Assembly (NCBI GenBank): GCA_017577575.1
Contig: PKRG01000010.1
Coordinates: 27,568-91,567 of the forward strand
Direction of reading: 5' to 3'
DNA: 64,000 bases
Origin: Acidimicrobiia bacterium
GTDB taxonomy: Bacteria; Actinomycetota; Acidimicrobiia; Spongiisociales; ZC4RG35
The notes under the pieces were generated by a model. That model was not told where the DNA came from and made no database searches. It saw nothing but the letters and a program-made list of their open reading frames with translations. Each line of letters opens with the position of its first letter. The first letter of the stretch is position 1. The position numbers were made by a program, and so were the translations under genes. This document shows, one piece after another, positions 43,534 through 52,034 of the stretch.

Positions 43534-44349
43534 GTGATCGACCGACTGAGCCTCAACCAGAAGACCACCGAGCTCTGGCCCCTGCCCGAGACCCTGGAGG
43601 GATGTGCCGCCGCCGGCCTGCGATGGGTGGGTCTGTGGCGGGAGCACGTGGCGCCGTTCGGGGTCGAACGGGTGGCGGAGATGGTCCGGGCTGCCGGGCT
43701 CCGGGTCTCGACGCTGTGCCGGGGCGGGTTCTTCCCCGCCGACACCGACGCCGGGTGGAAGGCCAACGTGGAGGAGAACCACAGGGTGCTCGAGGAGGCA
43801 GCCGCCCTCGGAACCGACACCGTGGTGCTGGTGTGCGGGGGGATCGCCGGCGGCGACCTCGAGCGGTCCCGGGACCAGGTGGCGGCGGGCATCGAAGCCA
43901 TCGTGCCCCGGGCCCGAGAGCTCGGCGTCCGGCTGGCGATCGAGCCGCTCCACCCGATGTACTGCGCCGACCGCTCCGTGATCGTCACCCTGAGGCAGGC
44001 CCTCGAGATCGCCGAGCGGTTCCCGGCCGGCGTGGTCGGAGTGACGATCGACACCTTCCACCTCTGGTGGGATCCCGAGATCTGGGACCTGTTGGGCCGC
44101 GCCGGGCCCCGCATCTTCAGCTACCAGGTGTGCGATTGGCTCGATCCCCTGCCCGACGTGCTGATGGGGCGGGGGATGATGGGCGACGGCGTCATCGACT
44201 TCCGGCGCTTCACCGACGCCGTGATCGCCGCCGGCTACGACGGGCCCATCGAGGTGGAGATCTTCAACCACGACGTGTGGAACACGCCGGGCGAAGAGGT
44301 GCTGGCGACGATGATCGACCGCTACCTGCGGCTGGTCAGTCCTGGGTGA
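43534..44349 (+). CDS. Sugar phosphate isomerase/epimerase-type TIM barrel protein
   Basis: A 271-residue AP-endonuclease-2/xylose-isomerase-like barrel. Metal ligands typical of the family are visible: E137 in LAIEPLHP, D173 and H176 in VTIDTFHLWW, and E242 in IEVEIFN. Members isomerise or epimerise keto-sugars and cyclitols (for example inosose isomerase). The GTG start at 43534 lies nine bases after the TSUP gene. The 3' end overlaps that of DUF993 by 14 bases on the opposite strand. Confidence 0.88.
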   Translation: MIDRLSLNQKTTELWPLPETLEGCAAAGLRWVGLWREHVAPFGVERVAEMVRAAGLRVSTLCRGGFFPADTDAGWKANVEENHRVLEEAAALGTDTVVLVCGGIAGGDLERSRDQVAAGIEAIVPRARELGVRLAIEPLHPMYCADRSVIVTLRQALEIAERFPAGVVGVTIDTFHLWWDPEIWDLLGRAGPRIFSYQVCDWLDPLPDVLMGRGMMGDGVIDFRRFTDAVIAAGYDGPIEVEIFNHDVWNTPGEEVLATMIDRYLRLVSPG

Positions 44350-45502
44350 TCCCGGCGAGCTCCAGAACCAGCGCCATCCGGTGGGCGGCCAGCTCGGGGT
44401 CGGAGAGCAGCCCCGCCTGGTCGGCGAGCACGAACTGGCGGGCGAGATGGACCACCGAGCGGGCGCTCTCCAGGCCGTGGATCATCTTGAAGTGGTCCTG
44501 GTGGCCGTTGAGGTAGGCCTGGAACACCACCCCGGTCTTGTAGTAGAAGGTCGGCTTCGAGAAGACGTGACGTGACAGCGGCACGGTCGGCGCCAGGATC
44601 TTCTCGAACTGCTCCACCTCACCGGCGTCGAGGGCCTGGATGGCGGCCGAGGCCGCGGGGGCGATGACGTCGAACGCCCCGAGGAGGGCGTCGCTGTGGT
44701 GGGTGCCGTCGCCTCTGATCAGCTCCGGGTAGCTGTAGTCGTCGCCGGTGTACATCCGCAGCCCCTCGGGCATCCGCCGCCGCAGCTCCACTTCCCGGTC
44801 CTTGTCGAGGAGGGAGATCTTCACCCCGTCGACCTTGTCCTCGTTGGCGGCGAGGATGGCGAGGAAGGCTTCGGCGGCGACGTCGAGATCGGTCGACCCC
44901 CAGTATCCGGCCAGGGCGGGGTCGAACATGTCGCCGAGCCAGTGGATGATGACCGGTCGGCGCGCCTGGCTCAGCACCTCGGCGTAGACCCTCTCGTAGT
45001 CCTCGCGAGACCGAGCCACGGCGGCGAGATGGCGGCTGGCCATCATCACCGCCTGCCCGCCCTCCCCCTCGACCAGGTCGAGCTGTTCCTGGTAGGCCTC
45101 GACGATCCGCTCGAGCGTCGGCTCCTTCTCGGTGAGCTGGTCGGTGTTGATCCCGCAGGCGATGTCGCCGCCTTCCGCCCGGGCCTCGGCGATCGAGCGA
45201 CGGCACAGCTCCTGGATGGCCGGCCAGTCGAGGCCCATGCCCCGCTGGGCGGTGTCCATGGCGTCGGCGACGGACAGGCCCCACGACCAGATGTGGCGCC
45301 GGAACGCCAGAGTGGCGTCCCAGTCGATGTTGGCGCCCGAAACGGGGTTGTTCTCGGCGAGAGGGTCGGCCACTACGTGGACTGCCGAGAAGGCGCGGCG
45401 GCTCGTGAGGGGCCCGGACGGCCGGGGGAACTCGACGGGGTCGCCCAGTTCGTAGACGATCGTCGAACCGTCTTCGGTTGGAATCCTGACCCGAGGCGCC
45501 AT
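44336..45502 (-). CDS. DUF993 family protein (DHDPS-like aldolase superfamily)
   Basis: A 388-residue protein. AFSAVHVVADPLAENNP (37-53), IDWDATLAFRRHIWSWGLSVADAMDTAQRGMGLDW (59-93) and the HWLGDMFDPALAGYWGS segment are hallmark blocks of DUF993. K228 in DGVKISLLDKD occupies the position expected of a Schiff-base lysine in the dihydrodipicolinate synthase superfamily, so a C-C cleaving aldolase or lyase is plausible. The gene faces the Gfo/Idh, TSUP, isomerase genes. Its start is 14 bases from a LacI-like palindrome. No biochemical role has been established to my knowledge. Confidence 0.85.
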   Translation of the reverse strand: MAPRVRIPTEDGSTIVYELGDPVEFPRPSGPLTSRRAFSAVHVVADPLAENNPVSGANIDWDATLAFRRHIWSWGLSVADAMDTAQRGMGLDWPAIQELCRRSIAEARAEGGDIACGINTDQLTEKEPTLERIVEAYQEQLDLVEGEGGQAVMMASRHLAAVARSREDYERVYAEVLSQARRPVIIHWLGDMFDPALAGYWGSTDLDVAAEAFLAILAANEDKVDGVKISLLDKDREVELRRRMPEGLRMYTGDDYSYPELIRGDGTHHSDALLGAFDVIAPAASAAIQALDAGEVEQFEKILAPTVPLSRHVFSKPTFYYKTGVVFQAYLNGHQDHFKMIHGLESARSVVHLARQFVLADQAGLLSDPELAAHRMALVLELAGITQD

Positions 45503-45516
45503 GGTCTGCCCTTTCC

Positions 45517-45534
45517 GTGGAAACCGTTATCCAC
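45517..45534. promoter_or_regulatory. LacI-like quasi-palindrome upstream of DUF993
   Basis: GTGGAAACCGTTATCCAC has perfect outer arms (GTGGA/TCCAC) and the core AACCGTTA, one mismatch from AA-nCG-n-TT. It ends close to the DUF993 start and probably controls it. Confidence 0.6.
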
Positions 45535-45572
45535 GCCGCAGGATAAGGGCGGAGCACCACACGGGCAAGCGC

Positions 45573-46769
45573 TCAGTAGGAGAGCTTCGCCGCGTCGGCG
45601 TAGGTCACCTCGACGGTCGACTCTCCCCGGACGGCGACCACCTCTCCCCCCGAGTAGTAGACGCGGGGGAGACGCGGGCTCAGCTGCTGGAGCACCTCCC
45701 AGGAGATGGAGCCGCGCCGGCCGGCGATCTCGTCGGCGTCGATCGACTCCTCTCCCTGGCGCCCGAGAAGGCAGACCTCGGTGTCGTAGTCCACCTCGGA
45801 CGCCTCGGTGACGTCGACGGTGATGGCATCCGAGGAGATCCGTCCCACCACCGGCAGGCGGTGGCCGCCGACGAGGACTTCCGACCCGGGGGACAAGAGC
45901 CGCGGCCAGCCGTCGGCGTATCCCAGGGGAAGCGTGGCGATGCGGGACCGGCGCGGCGCCCGCCACGTCGACGCATAGCCGACTCCGGTTCCCTCCTCCA
46001 CTTCAGCCAGGCGCACCGGGTGGGCGGCGATGCTCAGAGCCGGGCCGACTCCCTCGGGGAGGCCGGGCTCGGTTCCGGGGTGGTATCCGTAGTAGACGAG
46101 CCCAGCCCGCACCAGGTGCTGGCCCGCCAAGTCGGCGGCGAGGATGCCACCGGACGCGGCCGTGTGCCGGACTATGTCGGCGGGGAGCGGGTCGGTGACC
46201 TGGTGGAAGACCTCGAGCTGCCGCTCCGTCGCCGCCGGGTCCTCGGGAGCGGCGAGGTGGGTCCACACCCCGACGAGACGGAGTGACGACCGGCGGACGG
46301 CGCCGACCAGGGAAGCGAATTCCTCGGGCCGGCAGCCTCCCCGGGTCATGCCCGTGTCGATCTCGATGTGGACCGCCAGCCCGGAGACCGCCGCCACCCT
46401 CTCGAAGTCGGCCAACGAGCCCAACGAGACGTCGACGTCCAGCCGGCCGGCGGTCGCCGCCTGGGACTCCGGGATCGGGTACAGCACGAACACCCGGCCG
46501 GGGTACCCGTCGGCCCGCAGGCGCACCGCCTCCTGCAGCGTGGCGACGCAGAGCCAGGTGGCTCCGCCCCGCACGGCGCATCGCGCCGCCACCTCGAGGC
46601 CGTGACCGTAGCCGTCGGCCTTGACCACCACTCCGAGCTGGAGCGGAGCGACGAGATCGGCGAGGGCCTGTGCGTTGCGGGTGAGCTGGTCGGTGTCGAC
46701 CGCCACCCAGGCGGTGCGGCTCAGTGGCGGGAGGCCGGCGGCGGCCAGGGCCCGTTCGATGGGCCGCAT
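45573..46769 (-). CDS. alr: Alanine racemase
   Basis: A 398-residue PLP enzyme that interconverts L- and D-alanine (fold type III). The PLP lysine is K50 in VVVKADGYGHG, the second catalytic base is Y265 in GTGVGYASTW, R143 in DTGMTRGG and H171 in WTHLA contact cofactor and substrate, and RAGLVYYGYHP (221-231) is the conserved dimer/PLP loop. The N-terminus has about 19 extra residues before TAWVAVDTDQL. The gene starts one base after the shikimate-dehydrogenase-like gene, at the end of an SsuABC-like operon. That position, away from cell-wall genes, suggests a catabolic racemase with possibly broader specificity; this is inference. Confidence 0.92.
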   Translation of the reverse strand: MRPIERALAAAGLPPLSRTAWVAVDTDQLTRNAQALADLVAPLQLGVVVKADGYGHGLEVAARCAVRGGATWLCVATLQEAVRLRADGYPGRVFVLYPIPESQAATAGRLDVDVSLGSLADFERVAAVSGLAVHIEIDTGMTRGGCRPEEFASLVGAVRRSSLRLVGVWTHLAAPEDPAATERQLEVFHQVTDPLPADIVRHTAASGGILAADLAGQHLVRAGLVYYGYHPGTEPGLPEGVGPALSIAAHPVRLAEVEEGTGVGYASTWRAPRRSRIATLPLGYADGWPRLLSPGSEVLVGGHRLPVVGRISSDAITVDVTEASEVDYDTEVCLLGRQGEESIDADEIAGRRGSISWEVLQQLSPRLPRVYYSGGEVVAVRGESTVEVTYADAAKLSY

Positions 46770-46770
46770 A

Positions 46771-47616
46771 TCAGGCCTGTCCGCTCTCCAGCCCGTCCCA
46801 GGCCTCGAGCGCCTGCCGCATGACCGGGCCGGCGTCGGCGATGCCGGTCCAGCGGGCGAAGGCGATCTCGGCCTGGGCGACCAGCATGTCGAGGCCGTTG
46901 CGGGTCACCAGGCCTCGGCGAGTCGCCGCTTCCACCAGCTCGGTGACGGGCGGAACGTAGACCAGGTCGAAGACCGCGGCGTCCTCCGGCAGCAGGCTCA
47001 CGTCGAACGCCGTCCCGGGCGTGGTCATGCCCACGGTGGTGGCGTTGACCGCCATGCCGCACTCCGACAGCGCCTGGGCCACCGCCGGATCCCCGGCAGC
47101 GAGGGCCGTCACCCTGCCGAGGTCCGCCATCGCCTCGGCCAGGGCCTCGGCGCGCTCGCGAGTGCGGTTGACCACCACGACCTCGGCGGCCCCGGCGTCG
47201 AGGAGCCCCCACACGACGGCCCGGGCGGCACCACCGGCCCCGGCGACCACGGCGCGGATCCCGGCGGTGCCGACTCCCGCCCCGCGCACGGCGGCGATGA
47301 ACCCGGGGGCGTCGGTGTTGAACCCCACCAGGGCTCCGTCGTCCCGGCGCACGACCGAGTTCACCGCTCCGATCGCCCGCGCCGGGCCCTCCACCTCGTC
47401 GAGGTGGGCGACCACGTCCTGCTTGTAGGGAGCCGTGATCTGGAACCCGAACCACTCGGGCGCCCGGGTCGCGGCGACGAAACCGGCCACCTCCCCGGGC
47501 TCGATCTCGGCCAGCTCGTAGTGGGCGTCGATGCCGAAGTGGCGGAAGGCGGCGTCGTGCATGATCTGGGAATGGCGCCGACGCAGCGGCCGGCCGATCA
47601 GCGCGACCCGCCTCAT
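46771..47616 (-). CDS. Shikimate-dehydrogenase-like protein with altered substrate clamp
   Basis: A 281-residue AroE-fold dehydrogenase. Catalytic K65 (ITAPYKQ) and D102 (FNTDAPGF) are present, as are the Rossmann loop GAGGAARAV (about 125-133) and the NADP-type VNRTRER. The carboxylate clamp of true AroE (S-x-S-P in GxPxxHSxSPxxHN) reads RHSQ here (residues 14-17): the first serine is Arg and the proline is Gln. A substrate other than shikimate is therefore likely (quinate-like or an amino-acid-derived ring). It overlaps the crotonase gene by four bases and precedes alanine racemase. Confidence 0.85.
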   Translation of the reverse strand: MRRVALIGRPLRRRHSQIMHDAAFRHFGIDAHYELAEIEPGEVAGFVAATRAPEWFGFQITAPYKQDVVAHLDEVEGPARAIGAVNSVVRRDDGALVGFNTDAPGFIAAVRGAGVGTAGIRAVVAGAGGAARAVVWGLLDAGAAEVVVVNRTRERAEALAEAMADLGRVTALAAGDPAVAQALSECGMAVNATTVGMTTPGTAFDVSLLPEDAAVFDLVYVPPVTELVEAATRRGLVTRNGLDMLVAQAEIAFARWTGIADAGPVMRQALEAWDGLESGQA

Positions 47617-48389
47617 CGGTTCTGGAACCTCGGCGGCCGCTTCTCGAAAAAGGCGCGGGCCCCTTCGAGCATGTCCTCGGTCCGAAAGACCCTCTCGGAG
47701 GCGTCGAGCTCCGCCGCCAGGCCTTGGTCGAGGGGGACGTCCAGTGCCAGGTCGATCGCCCGCTTCGCCTCGCGCACCGCCACGGGGCCGCGCTCGGCGA
47801 TGGTCCGGGCGATCGAGAGGGCCACGTCCATCGCGGTTCCCGCCGGCGCCACCCGGTTGACGAGGCCCATCCGCTCCGCCTGGTGAGCGTCGTAGATCTC
47901 GCCGGTGAGGATCATCTCCTTCGCCCGGGCGAGACCTACCAGCCGCGGGAGGCGCTGGGTGCCCCCCGACCCCGGCATCACTCCGAGACGCACCTCGGGC
48001 AGGCCGAGGCGGGCGTTCTCGTCGGCCACCAGGATGTCACAGCACAGGGCGAGCTCGAGGCCGCCGCCCAGGGCATCCCCGCCGATGGCGGCGACCGTCG
48101 GCATCGGCAGCCGGGCGAGCCGGCGGTAGACCGCCTTCTCCAACAGCAGCTTCCCCTCACCGACCCGGCCTCTGAGCGCCTCGAACTCCTTCACGTCCGA
48201 GCCGACGCAAAAGGCCCGGTCACCGGCTCCGGTCACGACCACGGCCCGGACCTCGGGGTCCGACTCCAGGCGGGCGAGGGCGGCGTCGAGGGCACGGGTG
48301 ACCTCGACGCTGATGAGGTTCAGGGGTGGGTTGTTGAGCCGGAGGACGGTGACCTCCCCCGGCTCGATCTCCACCAGTTCGCCGCTCAT
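47613..48389 (-). CDS. Enoyl-CoA hydratase/isomerase (crotonase) family
   Basis: A 258-residue crotonase. Oxyanion-hole residues lie in AFCVGSDVKEF and GGDALGGGLELALCCD, and two acidic residues are found at the usual hydratase positions, one in GGLELA and one in GLPEVRLG. VMPGSGGTQRLPRLVG follows as in typical hydratases. It would hydrate or isomerise an enoyl-CoA in a degradative route. The start ATG at 48389 overlaps the SDR stop (ATGA). No CoA ligase or thiolase accompanies it here. Confidence 0.9.
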   Translation of the reverse strand: MSGELVEIEPGEVTVLRLNNPPLNLISVEVTRALDAALARLESDPEVRAVVVTGAGDRAFCVGSDVKEFEALRGRVGEGKLLLEKAVYRRLARLPMPTVAAIGGDALGGGLELALCCDILVADENARLGLPEVRLGVMPGSGGTQRLPRLVGLARAKEMILTGEIYDAHQAERMGLVNRVAPAGTAMDVALSIARTIAERGPVAVREAKRAIDLALDVPLDQGLAAELDASERVFRTEDMLEGARAFFEKRPPRFQNR

Positions 48390-49144
48390 GCCATGTACCC
48401 CCCTCCGTTGGGGGCCAAGGTCTGGCCGTAGTACATGGACGCCGCCTCCGAGAGCAGGAACACCACGCTGGCGGCGACGTCCTCGGGGACGGCGAACCTC
48501 CCGGCGGGCAGCTCCGCCAATCGACGCCGGCCGACCTCGCCTTGCATCACCTCCGCCGCCATGTCGGTCACGGTCACGCCGGGAGCGACGGCGTTGACGC
48601 GCACGCCCTTGGGACCGAGCTCCTTGGCGAGCGCCTTGGTGAGCCCTATGACCCCCGCCTTGGCCGCCGAGTAGTGGGCCACGCCGGGGAAGCCGATCTG
48701 GCCGAGCCGGGAGGCGATGTTGATGATCGCCCCTTCTCCCCTCTCGACCATCGCCGGCACCACCTCGCGGGTGCAGAGGAAGGCGCCGGTCAGGTCGACG
48801 TCGATCACGCGCTTCCATTCCTCCACGGACATCTCGAGGAGCGGAGACTCGGGCATGATGCCGGCGTTGTTCACGAGGGCATCGATCCGCCCGAAATGCT
48901 CCACCACCGCCCTCACCATCCGGGCGACCTGGTCGGGGTCGCTGACGTCGGCCTCGAACGCCGCCGCCTGCCTCCCCAGGCCCAGGATGGATGCGACCGT
49001 GCGCTCCGCTCCTTCCCGGTTCTGCACGTAGCCGACGGCCACGTCGGCGCCCGCCCGGGCGCAAGCCACGGCGATGGCGGCGCCGATGCCGCGGCTGGCG
49101 CCGGTCACGAGCACGATCTTTCCGTCCAACGCGTTCTCGAACAT
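48386..49144 (-). CDS. SDR-family oxidoreductase, FabG-like
   Basis: A 252-residue classical SDR. The cofactor motif TGASRGIG is at 14-21, NNAG near 93, the catalytic serine is in NIASRLGQ, and Y and K are intact in HYSAAKAG. It reduces or oxidises a beta-hydroxy/keto group with NAD(P)H. The ATG at 49144 is used; a GTG at 49156 overlapping the binding-protein stop (GTGA) would add four residues. It sits between the transporter and the crotonase in one run of overlapping genes. Confidence 0.92.
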   Translation of the reverse strand: MFENALDGKIVLVTGASRGIGAAIAVACARAGADVAVGYVQNREGAERTVASILGLGRQAAAFEADVSDPDQVARMVRAVVEHFGRIDALVNNAGIMPESPLLEMSVEEWKRVIDVDLTGAFLCTREVVPAMVERGEGAIINIASRLGQIGFPGVAHYSAAKAGVIGLTKALAKELGPKGVRVNAVAPGVTVTDMAAEVMQGEVGRRRLAELPAGRFAVPEDVAASVVFLLSEAASMYYGQTLAPNGGGYMA

Positions 49145-49152
49145 GGCGGATG

Positions 49153-50214
49153 TCACTGGCCGAGCACGTCGACGAACAGTTCGGCGGGATCCACGGCCTC
49201 CGAGATCACGCCCGCCTCGAAGAGGAAGTCGTGGGTGGCGGTCCACTTGTCCAGGTTCTGGCTCAGCATCTCGTCGCCGATGAAGTCGAAGGCGCCCTGG
49301 AGCATGGCCTCGTGCACCTCCGGCGCCTGCTCGGTCTCGGGAGCCGCCTCGTACAGCGCCTGGAGTGCCGCCTCGGGATCGGCCTGGGCCGCTTCGAAGC
49401 CCTGGCGAACGCCGTCCACGAAGCACCGCACGGCGTCGGGGTTCTCGGCGATGTAGTCGTCGGAGGCGGCCAGTGCCAGGCCATAGCTCTCGAGGCCGAA
49501 GTCGCGGAAGAAGAGGACGCTGAGGAGGCTGGTGTCCGCCTCGATGTTGGAGACCTCGTTGCCGAAGAACGTGATGAAGTCGACCTGGCGCGTCTTGAGC
49601 TGGGCGATTCCCGGCGCGGGGACGCTCACCTCTCGGATGCTGTCGACGTCGATGCCGTTCTCCTCCCACAGGGCATGGAGGAGCAGATAGGGGGAGCCGC
49701 CGGGGACGGCGCCGAAGGTCTTGCCTTCGACGTCCGCCAACTCCTCGATGCCGGCGTCGGCGTAGGAGACGAGCGACGACGGGTTGTCCTGGTACACGAC
49801 CCCGATCGACTTCACCGGCAGGCCCTGCGAACGTCCCGCGGAGATGGACACGGCGTCGGTCAGGCCGAACTCCTCGGCCCCGGTGCCGACGAGCTGGGCC
49901 GTGTCACCCGAGCCCTGCCCGGCGTTCAACGTGACGTCGAGGCCGCAGGCTTCCCAGAATCCCTCCTTCTTCGCCAAGAAGTAGGGAGCGTGATTGCCGG
50001 CGATGACCCAGTTCAAGCGGAAGCGGACCGGGATGACCTCGACCGCCGCTCCGTCCGGGGAGCTGGTCTCCGTCGTCGCTTCGGTCGCCGGCGGGGCCTC
50101 GGTCGCCGGCGGGGTCGTCTCCTGGGGGGTGGTCGTGGACTCGCCCCCGCTTCCGCCACACGCTGCGACCAGCAGCGCCAACGCGATCGCGAGTGTCGAT
50201 GTCTTCCTTCTCAT
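49153..50214 (-). CDS. ABC transporter substrate-binding lipoprotein, SsuA/ThiY-NMT1-like
   Basis: A 353-residue lipoprotein: signal RRKTSTLAIALALLVAAC with lipidated C19, a Thr/Pro/Ala linker to about residue 55, then an NMT1/SsuA-like fold (VRFRLNWVIAGNHAPYFLAKKEGFWEACGLDV ... GLTDAVSISAGRSQGLPV). This fold binds sulfonates, taurine, nitrate or pyrimidine precursors. The phrase NHAPYFLAKKEGFWE is close to the thiamine-pyrimidine (HMP-precursor) binding group. The ATG at 50214 gives a proper signal peptide. The permease gene ends 89 bases upstream. The ligand is undecided. Confidence 0.9.
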   Translation of the reverse strand: MRRKTSTLAIALALLVAACGGSGGESTTTPQETTPPATEAPPATEATTETSSPDGAAVEVIPVRFRLNWVIAGNHAPYFLAKKEGFWEACGLDVTLNAGQGSGDTAQLVGTGAEEFGLTDAVSISAGRSQGLPVKSIGVVYQDNPSSLVSYADAGIEELADVEGKTFGAVPGGSPYLLLHALWEENGIDVDSIREVSVPAPGIAQLKTRQVDFITFFGNEVSNIEADTSLLSVLFFRDFGLESYGLALAASDDYIAENPDAVRCFVDGVRQGFEAAQADPEAALQALYEAAPETEQAPEVHEAMLQGAFDFIGDEMLSQNLDKWTATHDFLFEAGVISEAVDPAELFVDVLGQ

Positions 50215-50303
50215 GTGTGTCTCCCTGTCGTTCGGGCCCACCGTGACGGCAAGCATCTGTTGGTCTTGGATGGAGCGAGGGACGGACGGTCGGGCATGGG
50301 TGC

Positions 50304-51140
50304 TCACCTGCGGGTTCGGTACTGCCAGGGCATGAGGAGACGCTCGAAGCCTCCGATGAGCATGAACAGGGCCACGCCGATGACGACGAGCAGCACCAGG
50401 GCGGCGAACAGGAGTGTCGAGTCGAGGAAGGTGTTGGCGTAGACCAACAGGTAGCCGAGCCCGGAGTCGGCGCCCACCCATTCGCCGACTATCGCCCCGA
50501 CCACGGCCAGCGTGATGCCGATCTTGAGGCCGGCCATGATGCGGGGCAGCGAATGAGGCAACGTGACCCGCGTGAAGATCTGGTGCCGGGGCGCCGAGAC
50601 CGACCTCAGCAGCTCCAGGAGCGAGCGATCCACCGAGGCGAACCCTTCGGCGGCGGTGACCACGACCGGGAAGAAGACCATGAGCGCGGTGATGACGATC
50701 TTGGGCCACATACCGAACCCCAGCCACAGGACGAGCAGCGGGGCGACGGCGATCTTGGGCACCGCCTGGGAGGCGACGATCAACGGGTACACGGTGTTGC
50801 GGAAGACCGCCGAGTAGGCGATGGGCAACGCCAGGACGACGCCCACCACGGCGCCCAGGCCGAAGCCGGCTCCGATCTCGGCCAGCGTGGTGACCGTGTG
50901 GCCCCACAGGACCGGCCAGTCCGCCATCAAGCGATCGAGGACGGCGGTGGGAGCCGGGAGGATGTAGGGCTCGACCACCTCCAGACGGGCGAGCAGCTCC
51001 CACACCCCGACGAGCGCGACGAGGAACGCGCTGGGATAGATCCACACCCGCCAACTGGAGGGCCCCGGGCGGCGGGCGGCTTGGACGACCGAAGCCTCGG
51101 TGTCGACGGTCGACACCCGCAATTCCGATGCGTCTGTCAT
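50304..51140 (-). CDS. ABC transporter permease, SsuC/TauC-like
   Basis: A 278-residue permease with a polar 30-residue N-terminus and about six hydrophobic segments. The EAA-type coupling loop is SLLELLRSVSAPRHQIFTRVTLPHSLPRIMAGLKIGI (about 172-208). It pairs with the ATPase upstream and the binding protein downstream. The start overlaps the ATPase stop (ATGA). Confidence 0.92.
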   Translation of the reverse strand: MTDASELRVSTVDTEASVVQAARRPGPSSWRVWIYPSAFLVALVGVWELLARLEVVEPYILPAPTAVLDRLMADWPVLWGHTVTTLAEIGAGFGLGAVVGVVLALPIAYSAVFRNTVYPLIVASQAVPKIAVAPLLVLWLGFGMWPKIVITALMVFFPVVVTAAEGFASVDRSLLELLRSVSAPRHQIFTRVTLPHSLPRIMAGLKIGITLAVVGAIVGEWVGADSGLGYLLVYANTFLDSTLLFAALVLLVVIGVALFMLIGGFERLLMPWQYRTRR

Positions 51141-51928
51141 GCGGACGCCTCCTCGATGTAGGAGCGGAGCATCCCCACGTACTCGGAGAACTCCGGCGTC
51201 AGCCGCACCGCTCCGGTGCGGGGATGGGGAAGGTCGATGGCGACGTCGGCGATGATCCTCCCCGGACGCGCCGAGAGCACCAGCACGCGGTCGGAGAGCA
51301 ACGCCGCCTCCGGGATCGAGTGGGTGACGAACACCACGGTGCGCGATCGATCCCAGATCCGCAGCAGCTCTTCGCCCATGCGGTCACGGGTGATCGAGTC
51401 GAGGGCGGCGAACGGCTCGTCCATGAGCAGGACCCTCGGCTCCAGCGCCAGGGCGCGGGCGATCGCCACCCGTTGGCGCATCCCGCCCGAGAGTTGGTCC
51501 GGGTAGGCGTGCTCGAATCCGGCCAATCCCACCAGCCGCAGCAGCTCTGAGACCCGCTCCCGTGCCGGCCCCTGGCCCGTCACGTCGAGCAGCAGGGACG
51601 CGTTCGCCTCCACCGTTCGCCACGGCAGCAACGTGGCGTCCTGGAACACGAACCCGAAGAGCCGCTTCCGCAGAGCGGTCTCGACCGAATCGGAGCCCAC
51701 CGTGATGGACCCGGTCGTCGGGGCCTCGAGCCCCCCGATCATTCGCAAGAGGGTCGTCTTGCCGCAGCCCGACGGGCCGAGCAGGGACACGAAGCTGCCT
51801 GCGGCGATGTCGAGATCCAGGGGCTGGAGAGCGGTGACGGCTCGATCCCCGACGCCGAAGACCTTCGACACTCCCCGGAGCGCGATCGCCTCGGACATCA
51901 CCGTCGACCCGAGCACCGGATCACTCAC
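51137..51928 (-). CDS. ABC transporter ATP-binding protein, SsuB/TauB-like
   Basis: A 263-residue ATPase. Walker A GPSGCGKTT is at 51-59; the Q-loop region FVFQDATLLPWRTVEAN, the signature LSGGMRQR and Walker B VLLMDEPFAALD are canonical for nitrate/sulfonate/taurine transporters. The GTG at 51928 is chosen because AAGGAGG lies upstream; an ATG at 51898 lacks a ribosome-binding site. It is the first gene of a minus-strand run through alanine racemase. The LLM gene ends 106 bases upstream, with a hairpin in between. Confidence 0.92.
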   Translation of the reverse strand: MSDPVLGSTVMSEAIALRGVSKVFGVGDRAVTALQPLDLDIAAGSFVSLLGPSGCGKTTLLRMIGGLEAPTTGSITVGSDSVETALRKRLFGFVFQDATLLPWRTVEANASLLLDVTGQGPARERVSELLRLVGLAGFEHAYPDQLSGGMRQRVAIARALALEPRVLLMDEPFAALDSITRDRMGEELLRIWDRSRTVVFVTHSIPEAALLSDRVLVLSARPGRIIADVAIDLPHPRTGAVRLTPEFSEYVGMLRSYIEEASA

Positions 51929-51973
51929 TCACCGCCTCCTTCCGGCCGGGGCTCGCTCGCCCCCTCGTACGCC

Positions 51974-52014
51974 ACCGGCCGCACCCCCTCGCTCTGTCAG
52001 GTGGTGCGGCCGGT
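51974..52014 (-). terminator. 12-bp hairpin downstream of the LLM oxidoreductase gene
   Basis: Arms at 51974-51985 and 52003-52014 are perfect complements, with a 17-base loop and no T tract. It lies 20 bases after the LLM stop on the minus strand and precedes the SsuABC-like run. A weak terminator or processing signal is likely. Confidence 0.5.
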
Positions 52015-52034
52015 ACACGCATCGGTCCTGGCTC

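Noticed and set aside
42403..44271. 622-codon antisense open frame over the Gfo/Idh, TSUP and isomerase genes.
   Set aside because: Asp/Gly/His-rich sequence with no domain; the sense-strand genes show clear family motifs.
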